Origin: Gnetum montanum
Taxonomy: Eukaryota; Streptophyta; Gnetopsida; Gnetales; Gnetaceae
DNA: 64,000 nucleotides
Assembly (NCBI GenBank): GCA_015680685.1
Contig: MNCI01027232.1
Span: 93,955-157,954 of the forward strand
Reading direction: 5' to 3'
This document shows positions 24,156 to 35,139 of the stretch, in pieces (within the stretch, counting starts at the first letter, position 1; each line of letters opens with the position of its first letter). The position numbers and the translations under genes were made by a program. Under the pieces are notes generated by a model. The model was given only the letters and a program-made list of their open reading frames with translations. It ran no database searches and was not told where the DNA came from.

Positions 24156-24839
24156 ATGTCTTCTTCACACAAGACCAATAATTCATTGTATGATGAGAAC
24201 ACTCATAGGAGAAATGATAGGATATTTACTAAAGAAAATTGAAGTGAACAACCTCAAATAGGTGTAGACAATCCTAGTGTTCTTAATTTAGATTCTTATT
24301 ACACTTAAAGACTACATTCAACTAGTGTAGACAATCCTAGAAAATATGGAGTAAGTCCTAGATCTAGGAGGGCTTCAAGGCCTAAGACCTCCTCTAAACA
24401 TAGACAAGATAAATCAAGGGACCATGGGAAGAACTATAAAAGCCATGGCAATTCTTCCAGCTATTCATCTTTCTCTTCCTCTTCAACATCTAATTTTGAT
24501 GAAGATGAATGTAGGTATAGAGATAAAGCTTCACTATGGGATCAAGATGAAGATAGAAATCGAACCCAAGGGGAAAATCAAAGATATCATAATAAGCATA
24601 GAAACGATCATCACAATCAAATGAATAAAAATAGAAATTTTCATCACAACATGTCTAATAATGATGAAATCTTTTTGGCCACTAAGATCCTGATGTAGAT
24701 CATGGAGGCAATTACGATACCTCACAGGCATCATAGGGAAAGTTGCTTACTTAGGCTTAATATCAACAATATCCCTAAATTTATGAGAGGCTACGATTTA
24801 GATCCACAACATCATCTACAAGCCTTCCATGATGCCTAT
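24156..24839 (+). pseudogene. gag: Element C gag, N-terminal part
   Basis: Starts MSSSHKTNNSLYDEN at 24156. A long Ser/Arg/His/Asn-rich section follows (24350-24660), corresponding to the Ser/His-rich linker of B's gag but without the VVYTHP..DEQ module, so the N-terminus differs in this subfamily. After the NIPKF..GYDLDPQHHLQAFHDAY block, element B interrupts the gene; the sequence resumes at 54477. Only a few stops occur in this half. Confidence 0.75.
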
Positions 24840-25725
24840 TGATGAGTCATCGTTGGTTGGCTACATTGATAAGGCCTCATCGACACATCTCCCCCTGTGT
24901 TGATGAGGCCCCATCAGCATAGTGTTTGTCTATCACCTATAAATGCATGCCTACCAACCATATTTATGGAAATCTATATTTTAGTTGTAGCAAAGATCTT
25001 ACATTTTTTCCATTCAAAAGTTAGAACTCTTTTCCTGAGTGCTTGCAACAGGAGTCATTGAGTGTACAGTTCTTTATTCGAGCATTGTTGTACCTCAGCA
25101 TGACAGTGTATGTGGCAATAAAGACAAGCTTTCTCATCAACCTTGTAGCACTTTGGATAGATTAGCTATTTTATTTATGCATTCAATGTTTTCAATTATT
25201 TCTTAATTGTTCTTAATTATTTTGCAAATATTTTCTAGTAATTGAGTTAATGAGGTAATTAAGCTAAATATATTAAATACATAAGTATGATTGCTTTGAG
25301 CATAACACATATTCACTTAGTAATCCCAACAACGTTATTGCTTTGTACGCCTAGTAGTGTAGTGCTTGCTTGCCTAGCAATGAATATGTCGATTTAAGAC
25401 ATGTATGGAAAGTGGGAATGGATACTTATGTTAGGATTAGTTAATTAATTAATTTAGATTATTTAATTAAATTACCTTTATCTACATTTGAGCATTGACT
25501 TATAAAACATAAAAAATGATAAAAATCAAATGCCTCAGTTACACTTAACCATATCAACGAATGTCACAAGTGTGACTGAGAAGACAACAATTAACCTTAA
25601 GGCTAGATTCACTTCCTAAAGGGCTAGTGTGCTGCAAATGATGAAGTCCTCAAAATTTTGCTAGATCACACATGAATGCTTTGTGATTCATATCATTGGG
25701 AGTAGGGGTACCTCACCACTCATCA
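24840..25725 (+). mobile_element. 5' LTR of element B
   Basis: 886 bp. U3 opens with near-palindromic CATTGATAAGGCCTCATCGA words; TATAAAT at 24938-24944. It ends ACTCATCA, the exact inverse of the starting TGATGAGT. Followed by the PBS. Confidence 0.95.
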
Positions 25726-25744
25726 TTGGCACCATTTCCAATGA
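25726..25744 (+). promoter_or_regulatory. Primer binding site of element B
   Basis: TTGGCACCATTTCCAATGA adjoins the LTR. Agreement with TTGGCGCCGTTGCCGGGGA (tRNA-Asp type used by Athila) is in the first half and scattered beyond. Confidence 0.7.
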
Positions 25745-25880
25745 CTTTGTTTGTGAAATGTGTGCTATTTAGATTTAAGTGAATATCACTAATATCATTG
25801 TATGAATCTAAAGGTCCATATCATTTCCACTATGCATAAAATTATAAAAGCACACTAACAATTTCATTTTGTTTTGCAAA

Positions 25881-27890
25881 ATGTCTTCTTCTTCTTGCAA
25901 TCCCAAAGATACTAAACCACCAGTCCCACAAGAATGCAAGGTGGTATACACTCATCCAAATGAGTTTGTACCAAATTTCACCTTCATCCTACATTAGGAT
26001 GAACAAATGCAATGGCATGATATGGAGGGAAATGTCATCTTGCCCCCCAATATATTTGTGCCTAGAATGCTATTTAAAACCCTTAAGAATTTGGGCATGG
26101 AAAATCTTCAAGAAGAGTACGTTATGGATGGATATGACACTTGGAACTACTATCCCACTAAAACACAACGTAAAAGAGATAAACATCAAGAGAAACTCCA
26201 TGAACCTACAAAGGGGAAACATTACACTAACCTCTTGTTCCGACTAGTTCAAGAGGATAATGAGGATCCTTCCTTGGAAGGTTCTCAACATGAAGATTCT
26301 CCACCCCCTACTACTGATGGCAAGGGTGTGAACCTACTCCTACAATTGACTATTCATAAACTGGTTCAAGAAAAAGTAATAGCCAAGGTAGGGACTTGGG
26401 TAAACATCGTAGCGACAAGGGATCTAAAGATGGTAATTGTAGCAAGAATAAGAGTGGTGGCGGAAACCATGGTGGCAATGGCAGTGCACCTTCCTCTTCA
26501 TCCTCTTCATCCAATTTCAAACATTCCTCTTCATTTGAAAATTCTCATGGAAGTTGTTATCAAAACAACCATTTCCAAAATAACAATGATTGTGAAGGCC
26601 ACCAAAACCAAAGGGATGGTCGAAACCATCATCGACATCATCAATGCAATGCTGATTATGAACCTTTATTGGTAACTTGAAGTATGCTCAACATTGTGAA
26701 GGTAGTAAAATTCCCAACTAGGCATATGTAGGATAGTTGGATTAAGCACCTAGATGTGAACAATATTTCAAGAGTTGAGGGGGGATACAATTCTAATCCA
26801 CAGACACATCTACAAGCTTTTCAAGATGCCTATGCCTTACAAAACATAGAGAATGAGTGGTAGAAACTCAAGCTTTCTCTAATGATAGTCATTAAGGAAG
26901 CTGAAAGTTAGTATTGCTCCTTAGAGTCAAAATCTATTTGAAGATGGAGTACCATGTTAGAACTATTCAATGACAAATATCAAATNACTAGGTAGCAAAA
27001 TAAGAAGGTGACATACAAAAGAGGAAAAGTGCTAAAGAATAATTGGAACCCGTCCATTAGAAAACAAGAGGTCTGATTTTGTGATGAGGAGAAATCACCA
27101 CTTGATGAAGTAGTGAACAGAAAGACCTTGCCCATCCAAAATTCTATGTCTAATATTTTGGTCAAGGTTGACAAGTTATGGAACTTTTTGGATGAAAAGT
27201 CTCAAATCAATTTAAAGATTGCTAAAGAATCCAAAGAGCAAAATAGTGATCATAATCATAGGAGGCAAAAAGAAGCTGAACATGCCTACCAAAGAGGTAA
27301 GGGCAAAGCTACTGCAGTAGAGAAAATTATGGAGTCTAACTCTAATGATAAAACTAAATGTGATATCTATTAATATCAACATCCAAAAGGATGTTGCCCT
27401 ATGGTGTCACACTTACAAGAGTCTAGAGTGTACACATTGAATCCTCACCTAGCATGTAGGCAAGCTCCAAGACAATTGTCTTATCCTCAAGGAAATCCAA
27501 GATAGTTCCACCAGCAAGAATAAGCTTACTACGCAAGTGGAGCTCCTCCACAACTATACAAACAATACCAACAATTCTATCAACCACAATCATGGGGAAT
27601 GCGACCACCAAGGCAACAGTACCCTTATAGGCAACCAAATCCATATGGGTACTATATTTAGCAACCCATCTCCCCTAGAAGTTTTGCGAGTCAGGCATCA
27701 TTCTAGCATCACTATTACCCTTTAGAGTACCACCAAACACATTCACCATCTACTTGAGGGAAAAACCCATATTCGAATCCTTATCATCCTCCACATCCCT
27801 CAGCACCTACAACTTCACCTTCAACTCAGTTACCTCCTACTCCATCCATGCAGGGTGAAATATCTTCTTAGATGCAACAAAAAAATGCTA
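25881..27890 (+). pseudogene. gag: Element B gag
   Basis: Starts at 25881 (MSSSSCNPKDTKPPVPQE). VVYTHPNEFV leads into FTFILH and, after a stop, DEQMQWHDMEGNV (about 25995-26035). An open stretch to about 26390 ends in a frameshift into a Ser/Gly/Asn/His-rich linker (26396-26680). The capsid-like section (GGYNSNPQTHLQAFQDAY, 26778-26835) is followed by a Lys/Glu-rich segment (27113-27330) and the knuckle CDIYxYQHPKGCC (27355-27405), whose second Cys is lost. A Tyr/Gln/Pro-rich tail runs to about 27890. It is the structural protein of the particle, now pseudogenised by several stops and frameshifts. Confidence 0.85.
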
Positions 27891-28059
27891 CAAGGGTTGT
27901 ACACTGGCAACCAATTTTTCAACCAAGTGGTCTAGATAATCAATTAAGGAAACAACCTTTCTTCTATCCTAGCAATCCTCTCTAGCCCTCACAACCTACT
28001 CTAGCTAATCATCCTACATATTCATCACCCTCATCCTCTACATCAAATACCTTCAAGTA

Positions 28060-28860
28060 TCCTTCAAACCAAGTGCTGCCTATGATTTGCACTGTAATGT
28101 TAACCCATGTTGTTTCTAATTGGATCAAAGCTAGAAACCTTTCTATAAAAAGATCTAATTCAAGAAATCCACTCATCTATCTATATATTGCTAGACAAGA
28201 GCCATGCAAAGCTCTTCTTGACTCTGGTTCTAGAGTTAACCTCATCTCCCATGATATGTACAAGGTCTAGAACCTACCATCTCTTAAGAAGAGCAACATC
28301 CATTTAGAATTAGCAAATCAATCAATTACTATCCCTTTGGGATTAGTAGAGGACATTGTGACTATAGTCTATAGGTGGTCCTATCCTATTGATTTTTTGG
28401 TAATCAAGTGGACAATTGCAAAAGTTACTTTCCCATTATTATGGGAAGGGCTTGGTTAAGCACGGTAGATGCATGAATGGGTATAAGGGACCTATCTCTA
28501 GAAATATCTAAGGAGAATGAATTAGAAAAGATTAAGAAGAAGCGTATTCCATACATCGCATATAGCAATAATGGGTGCAATTTCCCATAAAAGATTTGGT
28601 TAATCAAAAGAACATACATTAAGGCATGCAATCAGTGTGCATAAGAAATTAACATTCAAAGGTGTCTGTATGTAGCAATTACAAAGCAATAAGGCACCCA
28701 GTGGCTGATAACTAATTCAGATAGTAGCATAATATGCATGGAGCCAATTGAGAGTCTAACATGTGCATATGTTGAATGCATGAACAAGATTGAACAAGTT
28801 CATTCCCAACTCTCTAATGAAGATGATGATACCTATTGGGGAGAGTTGGAGATCCTTGAT
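28060..28860 (+). pseudogene. Element B aspartic protease and linker
   Basis: Active site LLDSGSRVNLIS at about 28213-28248 (DSG intact). After a stop the Athila-type C-terminal section follows (ELANQSITIPLGLVEDIVT, 28307-28365, then YPIDFLVI). A linker with the conserved GTQWLI block (28692-28710) leads to RT. The protease would cleave Gag and Pol; here it has at least two in-frame stops. Confidence 0.82.
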
Positions 28861-29835
28861 CACTTTAAGCAAGAGCCTTAGAACTAAAAATTTTACTAGC
28901 CAATATGGAGTATGCATTTTTAAAGAATGGTAAACTAGTCATCATTAATGCCAAACTTTCTCCTGAACAAAAAGAAAAGCTATTAAAAGTGGTGAATAAA
29001 TGGTCAAAAACCTTTACTTGGTTATATCCAAAGATAACAAGAATTGATCGAAGGATATGCCAACATTGCAACTACACTGACCCAAGCATGAAGCCTAGAA
29101 GGCAACTGCAAAGGTGATTGAACCTCAAATTAAAATAAATAGTCAAGGAGGAGATAGAACAACTCCTCAAGGTGGGGTTCATCTATCCAATCATGGATAG
29201 TGAGTGGATTATCCCACTTGTAATAGTATTGAAGAAGGATGGAAAATGATAGGTTTGCATCAACTTTAGGCTATTAAATATGGCAACATTTAAGGATCAT
29301 TTTCATTTTTCATTTGTAGATCAAGTGTTGGATCCCATATCCAAGCATTATTATTATAGTTTCTTGGTTGATTACAATGGCTATAACCAAATCCAAATCG
29401 CACTAGAAGACCAAGCCAAAACAACATTCATGAATCCTTGGGGGACTTTTGCATATTGTAAGATGTCATTTGGCCTACGTAATGCCCCTATAACATTTAA
29501 ACACTTGGTCCTAAGTATATTTCAACAAAAAATTAGTAGTGGTGTTGAGGTTTTCATGGATGACTTCTCCACCTATAGAGCTACATTCGAGCAAGCATTG
29601 GACCGACTTGAGCAACTACTAAAGAGATGTATAGAGACAAACCTATAGCTCAACTGGCAAAAGAGCTATCTCATAGTCCAAGAAGGCATCATGTTAGGGC
29701 ACCAAAGTTTGTAGAAAGGATTGAGTTAAACCCAAAAAAGATAAGGGTCATCCAAAGAATAACACGTCAACCAAAGACCATTAAAGATGTCCAGTCATCC
29801 CTTAGACACACTGGTTACTACCAATGATTTATTAA
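28861..29835 (+). pseudogene. Element B reverse transcriptase (Athila type)
   Basis: Lead-in KLVIINAKLSPEQKEKLLKV (28930-28990), then finger and palm blocks: IIPLVIVLKKDGK (29208-29245), FLVDYNGYNQIQIALED (29360-29410, first catalytic Asp), TTFMNPWGTFAYCKMSFGLRNAP (29422-29490), and VFMDDFS at about 29550-29570, i.e. FMDD in place of YxDD as is usual in Athila. RCIETNL and GIMLGH follow with a frameshift between. Co-linear with complete Athila RT, but interrupted by stops at about 29115, 29246 and 29646. Confidence 0.88.
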
Positions 29836-30422
29836 GAATTTCTCTAGGATTGCAAAGCTATTGGTAGAACTTACAAAGAAGTATGCACCTTTCATTTGGA
29901 CCAAGGAATGTGAACATGCATTCCAATAATTAAAGGCGAAACTCATAGAAACACCAATCCTACAAGTACCAAATTGGTTCAAACCATTCCATATCATGAT
30001 AGACACATCTAACTATGCTTTGGGAGTAGTGCTTATGCAGCTGGATCATAAGAAATGTCCATATTATATCCACTACATGAGACAAAGCATTGTGGGGGCA
30101 TAGTTGAATTACACCACCATGGAGAAAGAATTAATGATAGTGGTGTATGTGCTAGAAACATTTAGACATTATGTGCTAGGATATAAGGTATTTGTACATA
30201 CAAACCACAGTGCAATTTTCTTCCTTATGAATAATCTGATGGTGAGCCCTCATGTTATATGTTGGCTTGTGATCTTGTAGAAATTTGATCTTGCTATGGT
30301 AGGTTGAAAAGGGACCAAGAATGTGATTGCTAACCACCTCTCTCACTTAAGATGGGATAATAAAGAGGAGGAGAGCCTACTCTCTAACCAGTTTCCAAAT
30401 GAACTTCTCTTTACTAGATCAA
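29836..30422 (+). pseudogene. Element B RNase H
   Basis: Blocks in order: FIKNF..RIAKL-like connection, YALGVVLMQLDHKKCPYYIHY (about 30013-30075), YTTMEKELMIVVYVLETFRHYVLGYKVFVHTNHSAI (30110-30215), the Athila hallmark KGTKNVIANHLSHLRWDN (30309-30360) and NQFPNELLFTRS. The domain would remove the RNA strand during reverse transcription. Two or three stops are present. Confidence 0.83.
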
Positions 30423-30439
30423 TAAGTGAACAAACTTTT

Positions 30440-31640
30440 AAAAAAGCAATATGGTATAATGGCATCCTCACATATCTTCTCACTCAAGAGATGCCACCAG
30501 ACTTGGATTTTAGGATAAAGCAACAATTTCTTCATTGGGTCAAATACTTCATCGATATCAACGGACACTTTTACAAGGTGTGTACCAATGGCTTGATCCA
30601 TTGGTGTGTCCCTGATGAAGATCAACTACACATTCTCCAAGATGCTCATGATGGGCTATGTAGAGTTCACTATGCAAGGAGACACACAACCATAAAAATC
30701 CTAATGGTAGGATAATATTGGCTTACAGTATTTAGGGATGCCCACTAGTTCGTCAAGTCTTGTGAACATTGTCAAAGTGATGGGGGGATGACTACTTACA
30801 TGGAAGCCCCTCAATAGTGGATTCAACCACTGGAACCTTTTAACATATGGGGCATTGAATTCATGGGTCCCATCACATCCATGTTTAACAAGAAAGTGTA
30901 TATTATATTAGTAGTTGACTACTGCACAAAATGGGCTAAAGCAACAATAGTTACTGATTGTACATCATCCACTGCTGCCAAATTTATACTCCAAAATATT
31001 ATGAATAGGTTTGGGGTGTCACATTCACTAATTTCTGATAATGAAACTTATTTCATAGGTTCCACATCTAGAAAATTAATGCAATCCTTGAGGGTAGAAC
31101 ATAAATTAATAACACCTTACCACCCCCAAGCCAACAATTAAGTAGAGGTAACTAACCAATAGATTACAAAAATACTAACATAAACCATTAGCAAATATAG
31201 GAAGGACCAGAGTACAAAACTTAATGATGCTCTCTAAGCTTATCATTCAAGTTGGAAACTTCCTATTGGATATTCTCCCTATGAGTTAGTATACAGAGAA
31301 CTTAAGTTGAGCACAGAAGGAAATATTGATCAATTTCAAAGTGCCAAAAAAAATTGCTTAGTGGTCCTATCCTTGAATGAGGTAAACAAGGCATTCAGCA
31401 AGCAACATCATGACCTTAGAATCAGGAAAGTAAAACTTCAACCCAAAGATAAGGTTCTTTACTGAAACCCCACACATGTACCCCAAAAGACAAAATTCCA
31501 AACATTGTGGGAGGCACCTTATATAATTAATCAAACCTTTCCCTCTGGGATCATGATAATTTATAAACCTGACAACCCAAATAAAAAGTAGTTGGTCAAT
31601 ATCCAACAAGTCAAACCTTTCCTAAAACCAAGATTGGCCA
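30440..31640 (+). pseudogene. Element B integrase
   Basis: N-terminal HHCC region at 30630-30790 (DAHDGLCRVHYARR, ..CEHCQSD). Core domain: IEFMGPITSMFNK.. then VVDYCTKWAKA (30910-30940, first Asp), ISDNETYF (31030-31053, second Asp), and the Glu just after HPQAN (31123-31150, where a stop interrupts). The C-terminal part ends with VNIQQVKPFLKP-like text about 31630. The chromodomain of chromoviruses is absent. Nearly complete but with stops at about 30715 and 31140 and later frameshifts. Confidence 0.83.
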
Positions 31641-32187
31641 ACGTAACTACCACCTCAACAAATGGACAACCACATTCTACTTTTTGGATCTCCCCTCTCC
31701 AACTTAGTCATGGCAAAGATGGCCATCCGTGTTGACCATTATCATGGCCTCTCAGTTTTTCTACCTTTTTGTTTTTCACATTGTTGATTTTACAAATTTT
31801 TGATTTTTGAATTTTTCTAATTTTATATAATTTTTAGTACCTTTTAACTTTCTTTATTATTTTACATTTTCTTATATATTTTACTTTATTTTTTTTCCTT
31901 TTTTTAAGCATGGTATTTTCTCATTTTCACTAATAAATTTGCTTTATTATCATAGGACACAATGTTGTTTTGCTATTTACTAATGATGGTTTGTGCTTAA
32001 TGTGTGATCATCGATGTTTGATTTCTATTTTTGAATTCTTATTTTTGATGACTTTGACATGGTTTATTTTTCATGGAATGGGCAATGAGTCCATATCATT
32101 CACCCATCCAATGAACTCTATCATTTTCCTTATTCTGGAATGTTGAGGTTCCTTTTCATTAAAGACACTTTTAATTAATTGGTGACC
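31641..32187 (+). other. Element B post-pol spacer, first part
   Basis: Noncoding. T-rich tract about 31760-31930 directly after pol, conserved in C and D. The spacer is cut at 32187 by element A with its TSD and continues at 49200. Confidence 0.75.
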
Positions 32188-32192
32188 TGGGT
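32188..32192. repeat. Target-site duplication of element A, left
   Basis: TGGGT, repeated exactly at 49195-49199 on the other side of element A. Confidence 0.93.
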
Positions 32193-33555
32193 TGTAACGA
32201 CAGAAAACGTCGGCAGCTGGAAATACCAAACGAGATTCCGTGTATACAGTTTTAACCACGGATCCGCGCGAGGGCTGAGCTGGAAAAATGAATCTGCGGC
32301 GCCCTGAATGGTCTTGTCGATCAGACAAGGACTTACAGGTTAGTAAAACGATGAAGATTACGGATCTTTGCGTGTTTCGTTTTGATTCGAGGGATCGTGA
32401 AATGGGAGGAAAACGACATGTGTGGATTGTTACGATGATAACGTCAAACGTGCCGAAAAGATGTTAATCGGGAGAGAAACGCGTGATTTTTAAAGATCTA
32501 TGTTTCGATTTTTGAAAGAATGTATGATTTGTATGTCACGTTACAATGGGAAAGACCTCAATAACTTGATGCGAAGAATAAGCAAAAAACAACAAGGAAA
32601 CTGTCCAGACAAAAGTCTGATCTACCTCGTAGGCTAAAGCTGGGATGCAAGGAAGGTCAAGCTCAAACGACTGCCGATCAACTGTTTCCAACCTGTAGAG
32701 CCTGTAAACTGGGCGAGACGATCTCACGATCCTTGTTCTGCTTCTTTGCTTCGAGTAGTTTCTGCTCAGGACAACAATCGCTAATGGAGAAAATCGTATC
32801 TTCCCCAAAGAAATGATCTTTCTTGTTGCTAAGGCTCAAGCGCACTGTGCTCTGTTCTTGCTGAAGGATGGTGTTGTCGACAGTTGCCAAAAGGTTGCTC
32901 TTTGTTTCTCTGCTCAAGGTGATAAGCGCTTCCTTGCTCAGAAAATGCTCTTTCCCTTTTGATTTGCCAACCTCTGTATCTTTGTCAATTGGTGTATTTA
33001 TAGGCTGCGGGGTCCCGTAAAAAAGGTGCAACCCTGATGATGTGGGTCTCGGACATTTCGGGTTCTGTTGACATGATCATTTTAAGTCAGACTATGACTA
33101 CGCACAACATGCTCGTTTGCGTGTTGTGCGTGTGAAAAGCAGGTGCATGTTGAGCGTGTTTCAATTACTTTCAGGCTATATTACACTTAGTCGTGTTGTG
33201 TTGCGTGTATGAGCATAATCCAGCATAAAAAAATAGGCTCAAAATTGTCCTACGCTCACTACGCAGCCGCGCGTAACGAAGCATAAACAATGGCTAGCCT
33301 TGGTGATGAAATACGCAATGATACGCACCGTTGCATAATGAGCGTAAAGATAAGTTATTCATGTGTCGCGAAAAAAAAATGTCGAACTGTTGTGCTTCTC
33401 TAGATTTTTCCTTCAACTATTTTGGAGCTTATTGCGCTCATTACGCTGCCGTGCGTAATAGAGCGTAAACTTATCCTTGAACAAAGCTGATACGCGCTCT
33501 CGCTTGAATTGTGAATCTTCGCCTGAGGCCGACTCGTAATTTTCACGGTGTTTCA
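32193..33555 (-). mobile_element. 3' LTR of element A
   Basis: 1,363 bp, plus-strand TGTAACGACAG..GTGTTTCA. Minus-strand TATAAATA at plus 32995-33002. U3 (33040-33555 on the plus strand) holds a cluster of TACGC/GCGTA words around 33100-33480 (for example TACGCTCACTACGC, GCGCGTAACG, GCGTAATAGAGCGTAAAC). Nearly identical to 47831-49194 apart from the first 200 bp. Confidence 0.95.
32995..33002 (-). promoter_or_regulatory. TATA box of A's 3' LTR
   Basis: TATAAATA on the minus strand, in the sequence context CAGCCTATAAATACACC; matched in the other LTR at 48633-48640. Confidence 0.75.
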
Positions 33556-33572
33556 ATGGCCCCTCTTTGTTG
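33556..33572 (-). promoter_or_regulatory. Polypurine tract of element A
   Basis: Minus strand AACAAAGAGGGGCCAT ends directly at the 3' LTR start (TGAAACACC). This purine run is the expected plus-strand DNA synthesis primer and supports the minus orientation. Confidence 0.7.
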
Positions 33573-34678
33573 ACGGTTAGAGGGCTTGCCTGAAAGACGT
33601 CGACAAAGAATGAGAAACACCGAATTGGCAGATGCAAGAACAACGTCCATCCATGGCTACTCAAGTGCTGCCCTGTCAACATGGAAGAGCAAAGCCGGAG
33701 GGTATGGGAGATAGGTGGATATAGCTGAAAACAGGTTCGGTGAAGACGCAAAATGCGTTAGGATGGTAGGGGCATGAAATACGCTCGTATGCACAGAAAT
33801 GTACACTCATTTATGTCAATAGGAATGCTTTCAGACGAGCATGGCGCATCAATATGAGATTTCTTTGTTACAGATTATAGCAGGAATGCTTGCAAAAGGA
33901 GCGTTGTGCATCACTTTCTACGATATCTCTGCTACAATATATGATCGCGTATGGGTGAAACGGCAGTGTGAGTATAAAAGATGGGTGTTTGCGTATATAG
34001 CTGGTACATGCAGGAAGCGTATGGTTGGGATGAAATGGGATAAGGGCTAAGTGTGAAGGTTCAAGAAGGATAGGCACACTATTCCAAGTGGACGGGAAAA
34101 CCTGAGCAGCCACCTCAAGACGCTGTTGTCCCTCACCGCTCAGATGAATGCACCTTTGAATGATGTTTTCGCAACAAGTAACCTGCAACCACAGAAGAGA
34201 AACAGAGGAAAACCATTGCTTTGGTGCGAGCAGGAGGCGAGATTGTAGAAACGAGCGCTGTTTGATGCGAGATGGAACGGTCGGGCCGTGAAGCAGGAGC
34301 TGTGGCATGAAGCCTGAACCCTCCATCCTGACGCCCTGCCCAATATATCGCCGCCAAAAGGCATCAGACACAGTGCAGCTAACTAGTTGCAAAAGGAACC
34401 AGCCAAATGAATCTGTGAAGCCAGGGCCTGATGGCGATGATACGTGGTGGTCCTCGTGCTCATGGTCGACAAGGATTTCGTCGCAGCTCCGGACGGCAAG
34501 GCTAAACCCTCAAAAGTACCACCGCTGCAGTGGACGCAGCGACGGCATCTCCGAGGGGTCAGTAGTATGCTGATGGGGTGGCGACACTAGGAGTGTCCCA
34601 ATATCCCACCCCGTCCGTTGTGCAACTGTACAAAGATGATCACGCTCGCTTGATTCGTATAGTAGCAGTCGATGATTT
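33573..34678 (-). other. Element A post-integrase spacer
   Basis: About 1.1 kb between the repeat array and the PPT. Open stretches exist on both strands (34307-34573 plus, 33868-34392 minus), but neither resembles a known protein and their mutual overlap suggests chance in GC-richer DNA. No second TATA box or splice pattern was recognised. Confidence 0.5.
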
Positions 34679-35101
34679 CCAGTTTTAAGTCCTGGTAGAC
34701 TGTTTTTGCTGATTTTAAGTCTCAGCAGACCATGGTCCCAGTTTAAAGTCTGGGCAGACCGAAAAGTGCTAGTTTGACATCGTAGTGGACGGTGTCTGGG
34801 TTGGTTTATGGTCTCAGCAGACCGTGCTGTGGATGTCAGTTTTATGTCATGACCCAAGGATAGAGCAAGGCTGGTTTTACGTCTTAGCAGATGGCTACTT
34901 ACCTGTGCCAGTTTAGCGTCGTGGCGGACGCGTGCAAAAGGTGCCAGTTTTTTGTCTTGGTGGACCTGTATAACATTGCCAGTTTTACGTCGTAGCGGAC
35001 GGTTACAACTTGTCAGTTTAGCGTCATGGCGGACACGTGCAGGGAATGCCAGTTTTATGTCGTGGAGGACGTTTAGTGCCAGTTTAACGTTGTAGCGGAC
35101 G
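34679..35101. repeat. Tandem array of ~13 units, core AGTTTTACGTCGTAGCGGAC
   Basis: Thirteen degenerate copies at about 30-36-bp spacing (starts near 34679, 34705, 34736, 34766, 34800, 34835, 34869, 34907, 34943, 34977, 35011, 35047, 35076). The best-preserved are at 34977 and 35076. They lie just 3' of integrase on the minus strand. A long minus-strand open frame (34510-35112) across them simply reads the repeat and is not regarded as a gene. The core matches the second array at 43365-43690 and a lone copy at 38756. Confidence 0.88.
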
Positions 35102-35139
35102 ATGCTTGCCATACCTGATTAATCGTGCTGTAGATACTG

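Noticed and set aside
33868-34392. 174-codon minus-strand frame in A's spacer
   Set aside because: Overlaps equally open frames on both strands, no recognisable motifs, no start or splice context.
34510-35112. 200-codon minus-strand open frame after integrase of A
   Set aside because: It is created by the 13-unit tandem repeat (regular period, low information); polyprotein already ends at 35140.
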